Below, piece by piece: positions 1 through 12,155 of a stretch of DNA of 64,000 nt. The translations under genes and the position numbers were made by a program. Position 1 is the stretch's first letter. Each line of letters starts with the position of its first letter. This DNA is from Hirsutella rhossiliensis (taxonomy: Eukaryota > Ascomycota > Sordariomycetes > Hypocreales > Ophiocordycipitaceae), in assembly GCF_020360975.1 (NCBI RefSeq), contig NW_025408684.1:1364001-1428000 (forward strand), in the 5' to 3' direction. A model generated the notes under the pieces. It was not told the DNA's origin, searched no databases, and saw nothing but the letters and a program-made list of their open reading frames with translations.

Positions 1-700
1 CTTTGGCGGGCTTTTGCTTTTGCTTTTGCTTTTGTTTTTGCTTTTGCAGCGGCTACCCTCAGGGCCATCTCGCTTTCCACGCTCGTCGACCTCGGTCGGT
101 ATTCGGAACCTTGACGGAATGCATCGAAGAGGGGTCAAACCACTTGGATGTTTCGAGCCGCTCGAGCCAAGGACAGCCAGAATGGATCGGGACGTGGACG
201 CCCTCCCCCAAGACGCTGTAGTGGGTCGAACAGCAACCCCAGTGGCTTCGAGGCGCAGAACCGGGTACGGATAACGGTCACGGGATTGGCCTGATCCCAT
301 ATCCAAGTTACCCCGTGCCCAAAGACGGTATGGAGATGGACCCCAGACTCCTCCCTAGTGCTGCATACGCGGAACGGACCCCTGCTGGTGTAGCCGAAGC
401 GGAGGAGCGGCCGCCTCGGCCACCCGCGGTTCAGCGGTTATAAAGCCGCCCGCCGCACAACCGCCTCTCCCTTGGCTGTCGCCTCAGCTTGGGTCTGTCC
501 CGACGGCATTGACTTTGCCATCTGTCAAGCAATTGACTGACTGCGCTACTTCGGATTGCCACCCCCATTTGCTCGATTGTCTCTCGCCTCTCCTCTCCAT
601 GATGCCCTCCCCGGCAGTCCGGGCCCGAACGCTGCGGGCGTTTGTTCGCCATGGCACCAGAGTGAGTACCTGAATCTTGACGAGTCGCACCCAAGCTCAC
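1..700. promoter_or_regulatory. Upstream region of the CoA-transferase gene
   Basis: No gene is recognised in this stretch. It opens with an imperfect CTTTTG hexamer repeat (about 11-48). An ATG at 651 is followed after a few codons by a GTGAGT site at 663, so an alternative 5' exon of the downstream gene is possible. I place the start at 701 because that ATG opens directly into a mitochondrial-type presequence. Confidence 0.4.
11..48. repeat. CTTTTG hexanucleotide microsatellite
   Basis: About six tandem copies of CTTTTG, one carrying a T substitution. It is a simple sequence repeat at the window edge. Confidence 0.8.
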
Positions 701-2293
701 ATGCAGCGTCTGCAGCCAACGTCCGTCTTCTCCAGATCCTTCTCGGCTTCGATCCGCCGCGCCAACATCAACAAGGTTTTCCCCTCGGCCTCGGAAGCCC
801 TCCGAGACATGGAGCCCAACACGACGCTTCTGTGCGGTGGATTCGGCCTCTGCGGCGTCCCCGACACCCTCATCGACGAGGTCCTCGGCAAGCCCGACAT
901 CAAGGGCTTGACGGCCGTGTCCAACAACGCCGGCACCGACAACTCGGGCCTCGGCAAGCTGCTCAAGACCAAGCAGGTCAAGAAGATGGTTGCCAGCTAC
1001 ATTGGCGAGAACAAGACGTTTGAAACCATGTACTTGACGGGTCAGGTCGAGCTCGAACTCACCCCCCAGGGCACCCTCGCCGAGCGCTGCGCCGCCGGCG
1101 GAAAGGGCATCCCGGCCTTTTACACGCCCGCCGCCTTTGGCACCGTCGTCCAGACGGGCGACCTGCCGCTCAAGAACAGCCCCGACGGCACGCCCGCCGA
1201 GTATTCGTACCCCAAGGATGTCAAGGTCTTCAACGGCAAGTCGTACCTGTTGGAGCACAGCATCGCCGGCGACTACGCCTTTGTCAAGGCCTACAAGGCC
1301 GACAAGCTGGGCAACTGCCAGTTCCGTCTTGCCGCCCACAACTTCAACGGAGCCATGGGCCGCAACGCCAAGATGACCATTGTCGAGGCCGAGCACATTG
1401 TCGAGCCCGGCGAGATCCCCCCCGAGGCCGTCCACCTGCCGGGCATCTACGTCAAGCGCGTCATCCAGAGCACGAGCGAAAAGCAGATTGAAAAGTACAC
1501 TTGGGCCAAGGACGACGACGGCGCCGATGCCAAGGCCGCCCTGGGCACCGGCGACACGGCCGCCAAGCGCGAGCGCATCGTACGCCGGGCGGCTAAGGAG
1601 TTCAAGAACGGCATGTATGCCAACCTCGGCATCGGCATGCCCATGCTCGCACCGGGCTTTGTCGGCCCCGACGTCGAGGTCCAGCTGCAGTCGGAGAACG
1701 GCATCCTCGGCCTGGGGCCGTACCCGAAAAAGGGCGACGAGGACGCCGACCTCATCAACGCCGGCAAGGAGACGGTGACGCTCAAGCGTGGGGCGGCCGT
1801 CTTTGGTAGCGAGGAGAGCTTCGGCATGATCCGCAGCGGCCGCATCGACCTCAGCATCCTCGGCGCCATGCAAGTCAGCGGCACGGGCGACCTGGCCAAC
1901 TGGATGCTGCCGGGCAAGGTCAAAGGCTTTGGCGGCGCCATGGACCTGGTGAGCAACCCGTCGGCCACAAAGGTGGTGGTGACCATGGAGCACACGGACA
2001 AGAAGGGCAACGCCAAGATCGTCAAGCAGTGCGCATTCCCGCTCACGGGACGTGCGTGCGTGTCGCGAATCATTACCGAGCTGGTGAGTAGCTGGACGCT
2101 CAACCGCCCCCCCCCAAGCCCCTGTGTGTGTCGCTCTGGACTGACCTTGTTGAACATGTAGTGCGTCTTCGACGTCGACTTTGTCCACGGGCTGACCCTG
2201 ATTGAGCTCGCCGACGGCGTGACGGTCGAGGAGGTCAAGAGCAAGACGGAGGCGCCGTTTACCGTGGCCAAGGATCTGAAGCCTATGCTGTGA
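701..2293 (+). CDS. Succinyl-CoA:3-ketoacid-CoA transferase, mitochondrial
   Basis: Transfers CoA from succinyl-CoA to acetoacetate in the mitochondrial matrix, a step in ketone-body and acetate use. Two exons, 701-2083 and 2162-2293, flank a GTGAGT...TAG intron and join in phase 0, giving 504 residues, normal for the family. The N-terminus is rich in Arg and Ser (RSFSASIRR) and fits an import presequence. Both CoA-transferase halves are present: an A-type half with the GGFGLCGVP motif near residue 40, and a B-type half with the SENGILG motif whose Glu (about residue 332) is the known catalytic nucleophile. The LGAMQVS and GGAMDLV blocks follow. An in-frame TTG lies upstream, but the first ATG is 701. 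Fungal literature also links this family to acetate and propionate CoA transfer, so the exact acyl preference is inferred. Confidence 0.95.
2084..2161 (+). other. Intron of the CoA-transferase gene
   Basis: GTGAGT donor, TAG acceptor, 78 nt. Removing it restores the conserved C-terminus ([19 protein letters not shown]). It contains a 10-C run. Confidence 0.92.
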
Positions 2294-2970
2294 GATGAGG
2301 GGGTTTGTCATGATACCAAGACGAGACGGATGAGTGCATCGGGGGCCAGAAGCGAGGAGCAGCCGGTTTGTGTGGGACACCTATATCGGCTGATAGCGAC
2401 GACGAGGATGGCGGCCGGCTCTCTGTGGGTTTGCAACTTTGCATCGCTAGGCGTTCGCTACAAATCTTGGTTTCTGTTTCTTCTTGCCTCGTCATTGTCC
2501 TTGTTCATTATGGGCGTGGCGCCGAAGGGTGGCTCATGCACATGGTCTTCCTCCCTTGAGGAATGAAGTGAAGGGGGCCCGAGCAGGCTGTAAGCAGCGT
2601 GCAAACGACTCTTGGATGCATGGGGGGGTTCAGACTCGTTTACTCGCCCGTAGAACCGTTGCCGAAATGGCTGCTGGAACCATGGCGCGTGCACGTGAAG
2701 AAGCCGACTGAAAGAATGACGACGCAACGAGGATGCCGGAAGGCTGCAGGCAATCGCCATCTCTGCCGTGGTCTGTGCCGGGTCCATTTGTTGCGGTCTC
2801 GAGGGCTGTCGCTCTACTACTATAACAGCACCTCGGGCAGCCGCCTCACCGAATCCCGCTCTCCTCTCATCCACCCACCCACCACCTCCTTTCTCTCATC
2901 ATTCGCGACTCCACAACGGCCACGGGAGCAGGCCTGGTAGAAAAGCGCCCCTCCTCTGCAGCGTCTCGGC
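2294..2970. other. Intergenic, 3' end of CoA transferase and promoter of the next gene
   Basis: No supported gene. The last 100 bases are C-rich, in keeping with a 5' leader for the gene at 2971. Confidence 0.5.
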
Positions 2971-4507
2971 ATGTTTGACTGGTCGACGGGACAGGTCTTT
3001 CGGGAATGGACCATGGACCGGCACTTCCTCTCGGTCCGGGCCGCCGGCGAGTCCGACTGGTCGCGGCGGCGGCCGTATCCGCTCTTCACGCCCCGGGGCT
3101 CGCGCGGCACCCGGTCCCTCGTCGACACGGCCATCAACGTCATCGCAAACAACATCGGCGACGTGCCCGATGCGTACCTCGAGTTTCTGCCCGCGCGCCT
3201 GCGGTGGCGCATATGGCGGTTTCTGGAAGCCAGGTTCGTGCCCTCAACCTCGACCATGTCCTTTCTGTCAAGGCACACACAAACACACGGGGACGCTTCA
3301 TCTGCCTGGCTGACCAGCTCCCCTCTTCCCCCCTCGCAGAGGCGTATGCCTGCATGCCTGGAAGCTCTTCTCCAAGCAGCTGCTGCGCGAGGACGACGAA
3401 AAGACCCTGGGCCTCTACCGCTTCCGCCAGCACATCTGCAGCCCGGCAGACGAGCTCAAGAGCTACACGCAGCCCCTGACATGCTTGTCGACCGACTTCA
3501 TCACCCACCTCGTCATCAGCGGCGGCTGTGACTTCAGCACCAACGAGCTGCTGTGCCTGGCCGACGTCAAGAACCTCGGCGTCCTCGAGCTCATCCAGCC
3601 CGCCGACGAGGTGCACGCCATCTTCCCCCATGCCAACGATCGCCTCATACGCGGCTGGACCGAGATGGACGACCCCTTTCCGCTGCTGCGCATCCTACGA
3701 ATCTGGGGAGACCAGTCCACCACCCAGGAGTCGCTCCGCTGGGTGTCCAAGTTCCCTCGCTTGGCCTTGTACGATGTGCTAGGCTCTAGAGAGGACTGGC
3801 GGGGCCCGATGGGTCATGTCGTCGACGGGGGCTGGGAGATGAGCATTGTAATGCCTGGCCCGAAAGACTCCCTGTTGCGCGACCTCATGCTGTTCGCGCC
3901 GCTCCAAGACACCCGCAGTCATCGAGACCTGGCCAGGACCGTTGACCTGGATCTTGTGTCTCTGTCCAACGACTCTCGCTGCGCCGTCAAGTTTGTCGCT
4001 GACCGAAAAGCCCCGTCCCTCCTCGACTACCTCACGGACACGGCAAAGGTCAACGCGCCGGCATGGCACACGGCCGCCGCCGCCGCCTCGTCAGACGCCC
4101 GGTCCTGCCACGGGGTAGCCTTTGAGCCGTGGGCCTTTTGGCTCTACTCCCTCATCGGCCAGCTCACCCACGACAACGACATGACGAGCCGCGGCATCCA
4201 GGCCGACGTCCAGGCCGTCGTCGGGCCGTTTGTGCTGCCCTCGAAGCCCTTTGCCAGCCTGTACCTGGGCCACAGCGGACGTGGGGGCATCTCGGTGCGG
4301 CCGTCGTACGTCAGCCGCGGGCTCTTTGCGACCGAACGGTACGTCTTTACCAGGTCTGCCGTTGTCCGCCCACAGACAGAGGCCGAGCCGAGGGCGACGC
4401 GACGGGCGAGACAAGACGAGGCCGGGGTTTCCGAGCGAGGAGCGCTCTCCCTGCGGAAGCAGAAGAGACGGCGCCTGGACCATGTGCTGCAGTCGTTTTC
4501 AAACTAA
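2971..4507 (+). CDS. Hypothetical protein with F-box-like N-terminus
   Basis: Two exons, 2971-3233 and 3340-4507, with a GTTCGT...CAG intron that splits an Arg codon, giving 476 residues. Residues about 65-105 (DAYLEFLPARLRWRIWRFLE, then a Trp-Lys-Leu-Phe segment) resemble an F-box: LP, a spaced Ile and a spaced Leu. The middle has irregular leucine-containing stretches (LVISGGCDFSTNELLCLAD) as in fungal F-box proteins that recruit substrates to SCF ubiquitin ligases. The C-terminus is basic (LRKQKRRRLDHV) and could be a nuclear signal. I do not recognise a specific orthologue. The F-box call is weak and function is unknown, but the splice restoration and codon use support a real gene. Confidence 0.7.
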
Positions 4508-6320
4508 GGGGACCTCTGGAAAGTCCTTGCTGGTGCATGGAAAAGCACCGAGCCACTGATTACGTCTTGCCCTGTCGAGGCACTCGGATATCAAAGCGCT
4601 TTGAGAGGGCGTACCAAGACTCGAAAGAGACTGAGAAAAGGGGGCATGAACAGGGCCACCAGGGATTCGGGACGGGAGAGCATATTGGAGCAAACGTATT
4701 CTGCCTCACGGAGCCATCACCTCGGAACTGGCGTGATGTAGCGCTGGCACAAGGATATAGAGAGTAAAAGGGTTTTGCTCGAGCTGTAATTCAATACCCC
4801 CAACGATGCGCCAGAGAAGACACGGACACGGCGCGTCATCATGCCGGGCGTCCCGTGAAGCTCTCGAGCTATGCCTATGCACGGCAGGGGCGAGATGCTG
4901 CTCATTTGTCAGAGACGAGGCTGGATGACGCCGATCCCCAAGCTCATAGGACTGCACTGTTAGAAGCAATCATGACAATACGCGGAAACATGGCGGCACT
5001 CCTCAGAGCAAGCGCCGACGATGGTTACTACTCTTGTACAGCCTCAGCTCGGCGGGCGGACATGACAGCATCAGCAAGGGCATGTACCGTTGGAAACATT
5101 TTTTATCTGCGCCACGGGCACCGGAAGTGCAAGCAGGACAGATGGTAAGATCGACGGACGACGCTCTTTCCTCCAGTTTCCCCTCCAAGGCATCCATGGA
5201 TAACATGTGAATGCCAGAGTGAATTTGAAGGATTTCTAGTAGGTTGAAGAAGAAGAAGAAAAGGAGAAAATCCGGGCGAGGGGCAAGAGAATTAATAGTG
5301 CTGCCGGCTCCGCTCGCCTAAGGTGAAGCCGATGATTTGCCGCGGGGGGAGGAAGTTTACAGTACAGTACGTACTGTACGAAGTACAAGCTCTTGGTACA
5401 AAGATTGTTATTGGCTGGAGCCGGGGTCGTTTCCCGTCTCATTGCGGGAGGGCTGTTGCCGCTTTGCTTCGCACCTGCTCTGGCGATTCGCGGCAGCAAG
5501 GACGCTCAGGCAGCAACCTTGTGCATTTGGGCAACGGCGTGCTCGCGTCGCAGTTGCCTCTTTTCTCAGACAATCCGTGGTAAGAGCAGAGGCAGGTACT
5601 TCGCAGCCTACATCTGGCAGCAGCACGCACTAAAAGGGTGATGAGGTCAGTGGAATTGTGTGCACTATGATGCACTTTAGTGGCGGTGAGGATGCAATAC
5701 GACCTGGCGATGCTTCATACCTACCTCTACCTTATCGAGACCTCCTCCCCTTGTCTTGGGCAAGAAGCTGATTCATCCGTTCCCCTATTCTCCACCGTGG
5801 CAGGTGCGGCTCAGATGGCAACTCATCCGCCTTGGTCGACGACCCATTGGGCCCTGATTCTGAATCGGGGGCTCTCAATCGATACAAAAGCGAAGAGAGC
5901 CCTGGCTCGACATCCCTTTAGTACTCCAAGCAAAAGAGCTCATAATGTTCTGTAGTTTCAGTCATCCGCCTCTTCGTAGCTCGACGGTGTTTTTTATAAT
6001 TGATTTTATTTTTCATGGTGATCATTAACTGCTCATTGATTGGCTCTCCCGCCCTTGTAGCCGATACCCCGCTACCCCGCCTCAGCACGAGGGGCGGATG
6101 CTTATAACGTTTCTTTCTTCTACTTTGCGGATACAACCTCTCTTCGTTTCCTACCTCACCTACCTTTCCTACCTCTCCGGGACCTCCCTCTGTCTTGGTC
6201 ACTCCACCTACCGTTTTGGGCCCTTTGGACTCGAGGCTCGATTACCGCAGTACATACTGGTCTTTCTTTGCCAGTACTTTTCTTGGTTGCTCATCCGCAC
6301 GCCTTTTTGCACAATCCAAC
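4508..6320. other. Intergenic region of 1.8 kb
   Basis: No open frame here looks like a gene. It contains an 18-nt perfect palindrome at 5362-5379. The last 250 bases are T/C-rich with TACCT repeats and an inverted CCAAT box (ATTGG) near 6040, probably the promoter of the following gene. Confidence 0.5.
5362..5379. repeat. 18-nt perfect palindrome
   Basis: GTACAGTAC followed directly by its reverse complement GTACTGTAC. It lies in intergenic DNA about 940 bp upstream of the phosphoprotein gene. Role unknown. Confidence 0.8.
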
Positions 6321-7191
6321 ATGGCTGGTGGCACTGGCACAGCAAACGCCCGACGTGCTGGCAAGTACAACAAGCCAACGAGAGGAGGTGAGTGAAGTCG
6401 TACTATATCACATCCCGTCGGGCCTCTGATGTCCCTCTTGGCTAATTTGGTGACTCTTATCGCTAGGTGGCAAACACTTTTCGCGCAGCCTTCAGCCGGT
6501 GGACAAGGACGGCAACCTCGTCAGCATATGGAGCAAAGACTCACAGGCTCAATCCGACGAGGATGACGAGAGTTCCTCTGAGGAGGAGGAGGAGAATGGC
6601 GCGGTCAATGATGCTGCCGGCTCCGCCAATCCTCCCGTCCCCGCCAATGACCGGGAAGCCCGCAAGGCTCAGAAAAAGGCCCGCCAGAAGGCCGCTCTTG
6701 CAAAGCAAAACGGGCACACCGTCGAACCGGGCGACTTGCCTTCGAGCGACGAGAGCGACGATGCAGACATGCCTGCCAATCCCAACCATTCTCGGGCGGC
6801 GCATAGCATGACCCAGCAAGCCGCCGACGCTTCGGACGACGGCGAGAAAACGAACGGTCCCGCCAGCCGACGCGAGAGGGAGGCGTTGGAGGCGGTCGCA
6901 GCCAAGGAAAGGTACCTGAAACTGCAGGCGCAGGGCAAGACGGACGAGGCCAAGGCCGACATGGCGCGACTCAAGCTCATCCGGGAGCAGCGAGAAGCTG
7001 AAGCCGCGCGAAGACAGGTAAGAAATCCAAGGAACCCCTAGTGAGTCGATCTGCAGACGCTAACCTGGTGTCCGCAGGCTGAGAAGGAAGAGAAGGAGGA
7101 ACAGGATAAAGCGCGTCGGGCCGAGATTGAGGCGCGGGATGCCAAGAGGCGCGAGGCCGCGGCCGGTCCCAAGAAAGGCAAGAAGAAATAA
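6321..7191 (+). CDS. PDAP1/HASPP28-like phosphoprotein
   Basis: Three exons, 6321-6387, 6467-7017 and 7078-7191, with GTGAGT...TAG and GTAAGA...CAG introns, giving 243 residues. The start [23 protein letters not shown] matches the Gly/Arg/Lys-rich beginning of the 28-kDa heat- and acid-stable phosphoprotein (PP28 casein-kinase substrate) family. An acidic Ser/Glu cluster (SSSEEEEE, residues 43-55) is a likely CK2 target. From about residue 150 to the end the protein is a charged Ala/Glu/Arg/Lys helix ([21 protein letters not shown]) ending in a Lys tail. The animal relative is reported to associate with PDGF and act in growth signalling; the fungal role is not established. It is longer than the animal protein because of a low-complexity middle. 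Confidence 0.85.
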
Positions 7192-8001
7192 GGGACGGTG
7201 TACCAGTCGTTTCCAACGAGAGCTCGTCAGGGGTGGCTGCCCTGCCGCGACTGCTTTGTTCCTGTCACGATACATGCCACGCTTCCGCCCTGTGCTGCAT
7301 TTCTTATTCTTGGCAAAATTGTCATGTCGAGATGAGTGGCGGAGAACCTTGTTCCGCAGTCGCGTCGCGTGCTGTTGGCCGGCGCGATGGTGAATGTGAA
7401 TTGCTCAACCGGAGATGATGAGATTGCCACGGGCCCGTATGCCGAGACACATGGTCGAGGCTCTTTGGCCGGCAGAGTAAACAATGAAGACATCGCAGAG
7501 GCGTGAGAGGAACCAGAACAATGCTCGGTGAATGATCGCCCGCCTAGACTTTGTTAAGCAGCGTGACTCGCACGATGTATTCGTATACCAAGTAGATGAA
7601 TATGTTATTCAACTATTACATCAATGGCTCTGTTGGGAGGGAGAGTTCGGTTCGTGAAATGCTCCTGTAGACTTGAACTATGGTACAACTTACATGCAAT
7701 ATCGTAGTGCTTGCAGCCACAATGAGGGAGGAGTTGCACAACCCCCACATTTGGCGGTATCTGCCAGGGTCCCGAAAAAACCGAAAAAAAAAGGGCCCAA
7801 CGGCGCCAGACATCGCCGAGCGCTTGCAACGCCGCCTTTTTTTTCTTTCCCTCGTCCAACCTCCTCCACTCGAAGCCAAATCCTTTACCCGAGTGCGGCT
7901 CTGCGCAGTGACCGGCTTTCGCTTCGACTGTCCTAGGGGACCGCAGCTTGACCGCAGCTCCGCAAGAGAAAGCCACCTTGTCAGCTGGCGAGACGTCGAC
8001 C
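7192..8001. promoter_or_regulatory. Intergenic and promoter of the SURF6 gene
   Basis: Holds the 3' end of the phosphoprotein gene and the promoter of the next. No supported gene. A-rich and T-rich runs occur at about 7776-7790 and 7838-7850. Confidence 0.45.
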
Positions 8002-9951
8002 ATGGCCGAGTCGTCATTGCAGGTTCGTCGCCCCTCGAGGTCCGCTGTCGGCGAGGCATTCGGCGGCGGTTCCGGCTCGATAACCAGAGGCTGACCGTGG
8101 TTGGCGTCGACAGGATCGCCTGCGCGGTCATGCAAAGGCCTTTGATGGTCTCTTGAGCTTGATCCCAGCCAAGACGTATTACGGAGAAGACAACAGCGTA
8201 CGTCTTGTTTCTGGTTGCTGCTGCTGCGCACTTACCCCCCCCCCCCGGCTCCCGGCAGACTGCCTTTGCTCGACTTCGCTGGCCTCGGCCTCGTCTCGTC
8301 GGCTCGCTGCGCGCCACTCTTAAACAGGCATGCTGACTTGGACTGCCCGCGCGCACAGGACCAATGGCAAAAGAAGAAGCAAACCAAGCAAGAGGCCGCC
8401 GCCGCCCGCAGAGGGAAACTGGATCCGGACAGCGAGCTCAACCGCAACGCGAAGGAGGTCATGGACGAGCGGGCCAAGAACAAGCGCAAGCTGCGCGAGA
8501 TGCAGCAGCAAGATGAAGATGACGGCGTCGGGCAAGACGCAAACGACGACGACGACGATGACGACGAGCCCCAAGAGGCCATTGATGGGGTTGAGGCCGA
8601 AAAGCCCGGAGAGGGCCTGAGGAAAAAGGCGGTGAAGAAGCAGAAGCTCGAAGAGGACGAGGACAAAGGAGAAGTCAGCGCCAGCGAAGAAGCTCAACCG
8701 AAGCCGTCTAGAAAAGAAGAGAAGAGAGCTGCCAAGAGAGACAGGAAAATCGAGAGGAAAGCAGACAAAAAGGCGAAACGGGAAGACGACTTGGCGTCGC
8801 CGGCGACTCCAGGCAAGGCTATAACCACCAAAGAGCCGGCCAAGACGCCGGCTAGCGCCAAGAAATCAACCGGAAAGAAGAGCAATGCCCAGGCCACACT
8901 CGGAAAGGACCACCCATCGCCGCATCTCCACGACACGCCAGAGCGGGCCGTTGTGGGCGAGGGCTCGGCGAATGCTGCCCCAACATCCAACGGCACCCCA
9001 GCCGCGCAGGATGGCGAAGGGGAAAGCTCATCGTCCGATGCCGAGTCGGACCGCCACTCTCCCACTTTCGACACGGACGAGCCAGCAGCATCTACCCACG
9101 GTGCTGCCGCAGAAGCCGCAAGCGCCACTACATCTGTTTCTTCCACCGCTCCCCCGTCGGAAAAGGCAAAGCATATCAAGATTCCGGCCGATACGACGGC
9201 TTTGCGGGCCCGGCTGGCCGCCAAGATCGAGGCCCTCCGCGCGGCCCGGAAAGCCGACGGCCCTGATGGCAAGCCCATTCGCACCCGACAGGAGCTCATC
9301 GAGGCGCGGCGCGCGAAGCAGGCGCAGCGCAAGACGCACAAAAAGGAGCTCAGGAGGCTGGCCAAGATTGAGGAGTCGAGGAAAAGGGAAGAGGCGCTGG
9401 CCTCCAACTCGCCAGGAGTCATGAGCCCCGCCGTCGAGCTGGACGAGTCGACGGGCAACTTTTCGTTTGGGCGGGTGGTGTTTGGAGACGGGTCGCAAAT
9501 GTCGCACGACCTCAGCTACGTCCGGCAACAGGGCAAGAAAAAGGGCCCGTCGGACCCTAAGACGGCGCTGCTCAAGGTGCAGAACCAGAAGAAGCGCCTC
9601 GAAGAGCTCGACGCCGACAAGCGGGCCGAGATTGCCGACAAGGAGGCGTGGCTGACGGCGCGGCGCCGGCTCGAGGGCGACAAGATCCGCGACGACGAGG
9701 CCATGCTCAAGAAGTCGGTCAAGCGCAAGGAGGCGGCCAAGAAGAAGAGCGACAAGGCGTGGCGGGAACGCGCGCAGGGCGTCGAGCTGGCGCAGAAGGA
9801 GCGGCAGAAGAAGCGCGAGGACAACCTCCGCAAGCGCCGCGACGAGAAGCTCGCGGGTAAGGCGGGCAAGAAGAAGGGCGGGGCCAAGAAGAAGAAGGGC
9901 GGGCGGCCCGGGTTCGAAGGCAGCTTTGGCGTTGGCGGGCGCAAGAAGTGA
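8002..9951 (+). CDS. RRP14: SURF6/Rrp14 family ribosome-biogenesis protein
   Basis: Nucleolar protein needed for pre-rRNA processing in both subunits (Rrp14 in yeast, surfeit-6 in animals). Three exons: a 21-nt first exon 8002-8022, an 84-nt exon 8114-8197 and a long exon 8359-9951; 565 residues. The small exons restore the conserved N-terminus, with the RLRGHAKAFDGLLSLIPAK motif and YYGED, followed by DQWQKKKQTKQEAAAARRGK. The middle is low-complexity acidic and Lys-rich. The C-terminal SURF6 domain, from about residue 305, begins GKPIRTRQELIEARRAKQA and continues as long charged helices to GKKKGG repeats and a GGRKK tail. The first-exon donor is GTTCGT, less common than GTRAGT, but frame and homology agree. 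Confidence 0.92.
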
Positions 9952-10909
9952 GGGCCTCTGTTTTTCTTGTTTGCGTCTCGCGGAAGGGGGGAGGCTGGGA
10001 TTACAAAGTAGGCGAGAGATGTTGTAAGGAACAATAGGGAAGGGGGGGGGTGAAAAGGGACCAGACCGAAGAGTCGAGCTTGAACAAAAACCAACGCTGT
10101 CTTGAGAGCGTCGGGGCCAGAGACTCGCGTTGGGGCTGGGTTGTGCTCGTGTGGGCGCCTGGACGTCGAGGATCCAAAAGGAGCGTCTTTCCCTTGTTTG
10201 GCTTGTAAGTCAGGAAACGAATGCAACAAGCGCGTGCTGCTCATTCTCGGCTCGCCCGCTCCCTCTACAGTGACAGGCTGCGTGCCTCTCTCTGCCTCCT
10301 CTAGGGGCCGTTCTTCATCTGCGTCATGCGCAACTTATACGATAATCCGTTTCGAGGAAACCACTGAGCAAGATACTGGGGGAGATAGAGAGAAATTTTA
10401 CAAATAAAAACAAAAAGACGTAGGGGAAAGGGAAAAAAACTCCTATGCAGGCTGCCTTTGATTTGCTCCTCCCCCCCCCCCTTTTTTCTCCTGGACCATG
10501 GTCTCCCTTTTCCCCTTCACGGCGGCCTATTCCCGTTCTCTCCCCCCTCCCCCAAACCATATTCGCATGACAAGGCCCAGGGGAGGAGAGAACAGAAGTG
10601 GTGCTATTGGTGGCAAGTACATTATCCCTCTACACAGCCTGGCGGTTTCGGTGGCCCCTGACTACCGCACATAAAACGCATGTCCAACCCGTGCCTCGAT
10701 TCCCGAGTGGCGGATGGCGGTCATTCAGTGAGATCGTGATCCCGTACATACGCAAGATAGGATGCCGTACGCGATGGGAAAGTCGATGGTATTACGTCGG
10801 CTCGCGGGGCACCGCCTTGAAGCGGCGGACCGTTCGCACTGAGCTGGTGTAGACAAGACATGGTCGCGATGGTGTGGAGGCTGAGTTCCAAACGGCATCG
10901 ATCGCGGCC
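9952..10909. other. Convergent intergenic region between SURF6 and GOLPH3 genes
   Basis: Contains the 3' ends of two convergent genes. It has G-, A- and C-homopolymer runs (for example about 10,042-10,051 and 10,472-10,482). No supported gene. Confidence 0.45.
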
Positions 10910-12155
10910 TCATAGCAGGGAGTCGAGGCGCGTGAAGACGCTCAGGCAGGCGGCAACCACCTCGAGCTGCAACTCCTTGTCCTTGGCCTTGGCAATCTCC
11001 TGGAGCGGACGGTCAGCAGCGGCCAGCAGCGGGAGCCGGCGCGGGCGGCTTACCTCTCCAATGACTTGCGGCAAGTTGGCGCCAATGCCATTCCCCACGG
11101 CCTTTTTGCCAAACGGCCACTGGCTATAGTCGGCCAGCAGCTCGTCCGTCTGAACAAAGGCGCGCTCCCTGGCCTCATGGCCGAGTGTCGAGAGGGCATT
11201 CTCCAGGACGTTGGCGGCGTAAGCGGCGCAGACCATGGACACGGTGCGCAGATAGCGAAACTCAAGAGACTCGGGCAGGAACTGGCTACTGTTAAGGACC
11301 ACGGTTCGCTGGGTCAGGACGTTTCGAACGCGGCGACGGATCTCCTCCTTGGCGCCTCCATCGGCCACGGGGTGCGTGGCCATGTCGAAGAGCAGAAAGT
11401 TGCGCTTTTCGGTTCGGAGAATGCCCTTGTCGACAAGGCCCTTGGCGAGGCGTTCGCGGACTTGCTTGAGCTGGTATCCAATCTTCATGAGGTTCCAGGT
11501 CTCGCCTGTACGCAGAAGGCGCGTCATCAGGTCAGCCGGCAGTCGAGCGGTGGGAGAGGGGCCGGGTCAAGGTTACCGCTCATGAGGTCGATCCAGGAGC
11601 TGACGCTCATCTTTTCGCTCTGCTTCATCATCTTCAGAGCCTCGTCAAGCAGGACTTCGCCGGTGAGGGTGTCATCTATGACTTCGATATTGCGGTCGGC
11701 TGGGGGGAAGCGGCGTCGGGAGGGATCCTTTTCCATGCTGATGCGACCACGGAAGGCGAGCTCGAGTACGATGCAGCCGCGGAGGGCATACGAGATGTTG
11801 TCGTTCCAAAATGAGAGGTAGCCCTGTTGAAGAATCGAATGTTTAGCGTCGAGGCGAGGGTCGAGGAGTACGAGGGGTTGCGTACCTGCTTGTCCTTGAG
11901 GCCGAGGAGCAGCACCTCCTCCATCATGGTCAGTTTTGGTTGTTTGCCCCGCTCGGCGCTCTCGCTGATGTCCCGGGGGTCAAAGGCGATCTTGTGGCCG
12001 TTGTCGCCGTTTTCGTAGCTCGTCTCGGGGGCGCTATCCCTGACATTGGTGGCCGAGTTGCTTCTCGAGGCAGCGTTGCTGGCCTCGCCGTCGACGGTTG
12101 CCAAGGCGCCTCCGCCGGCGCCACGGCGCCGTGTCAGCCCCGACGTCGAGGACAT
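10910..12155 (-). CDS. VPS74: Vps74/GOLPH3 family Golgi PI4P-binding protein
   Basis: Peripheral Golgi protein that binds phosphatidylinositol-4-phosphate and retains glycosyltransferases in COPI recycling. Four exons on the minus strand: 12155-11886, 11823-11577, 11505-11054 and 10999-10910; 352 residues, close to yeast Vps74. The first 70 residues are a disordered leader with [11 protein letters not shown]. The GPP34 domain begins [24 protein letters not shown] carries the Trp (residue 96) of the PI4P pocket, followed by [37 protein letters not shown] and [11 protein letters not shown], then ANVLENAL. All introns are GT-AG and short (54-71 nt). I chose the start at 12155 because the upstream in-frame sequence is low-complexity and unlike the family. 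Confidence 0.95.

Noticed and set aside
431..2380. 649-residue minus-strand open frame opposite the CoA-transferase gene
   Set aside because: It mirrors the GC-rich codon bias of the plus-strand gene, has low-complexity Val/Gly/Ala/Asp composition and no family features. The plus strand has a conserved enzyme with a clean intron.
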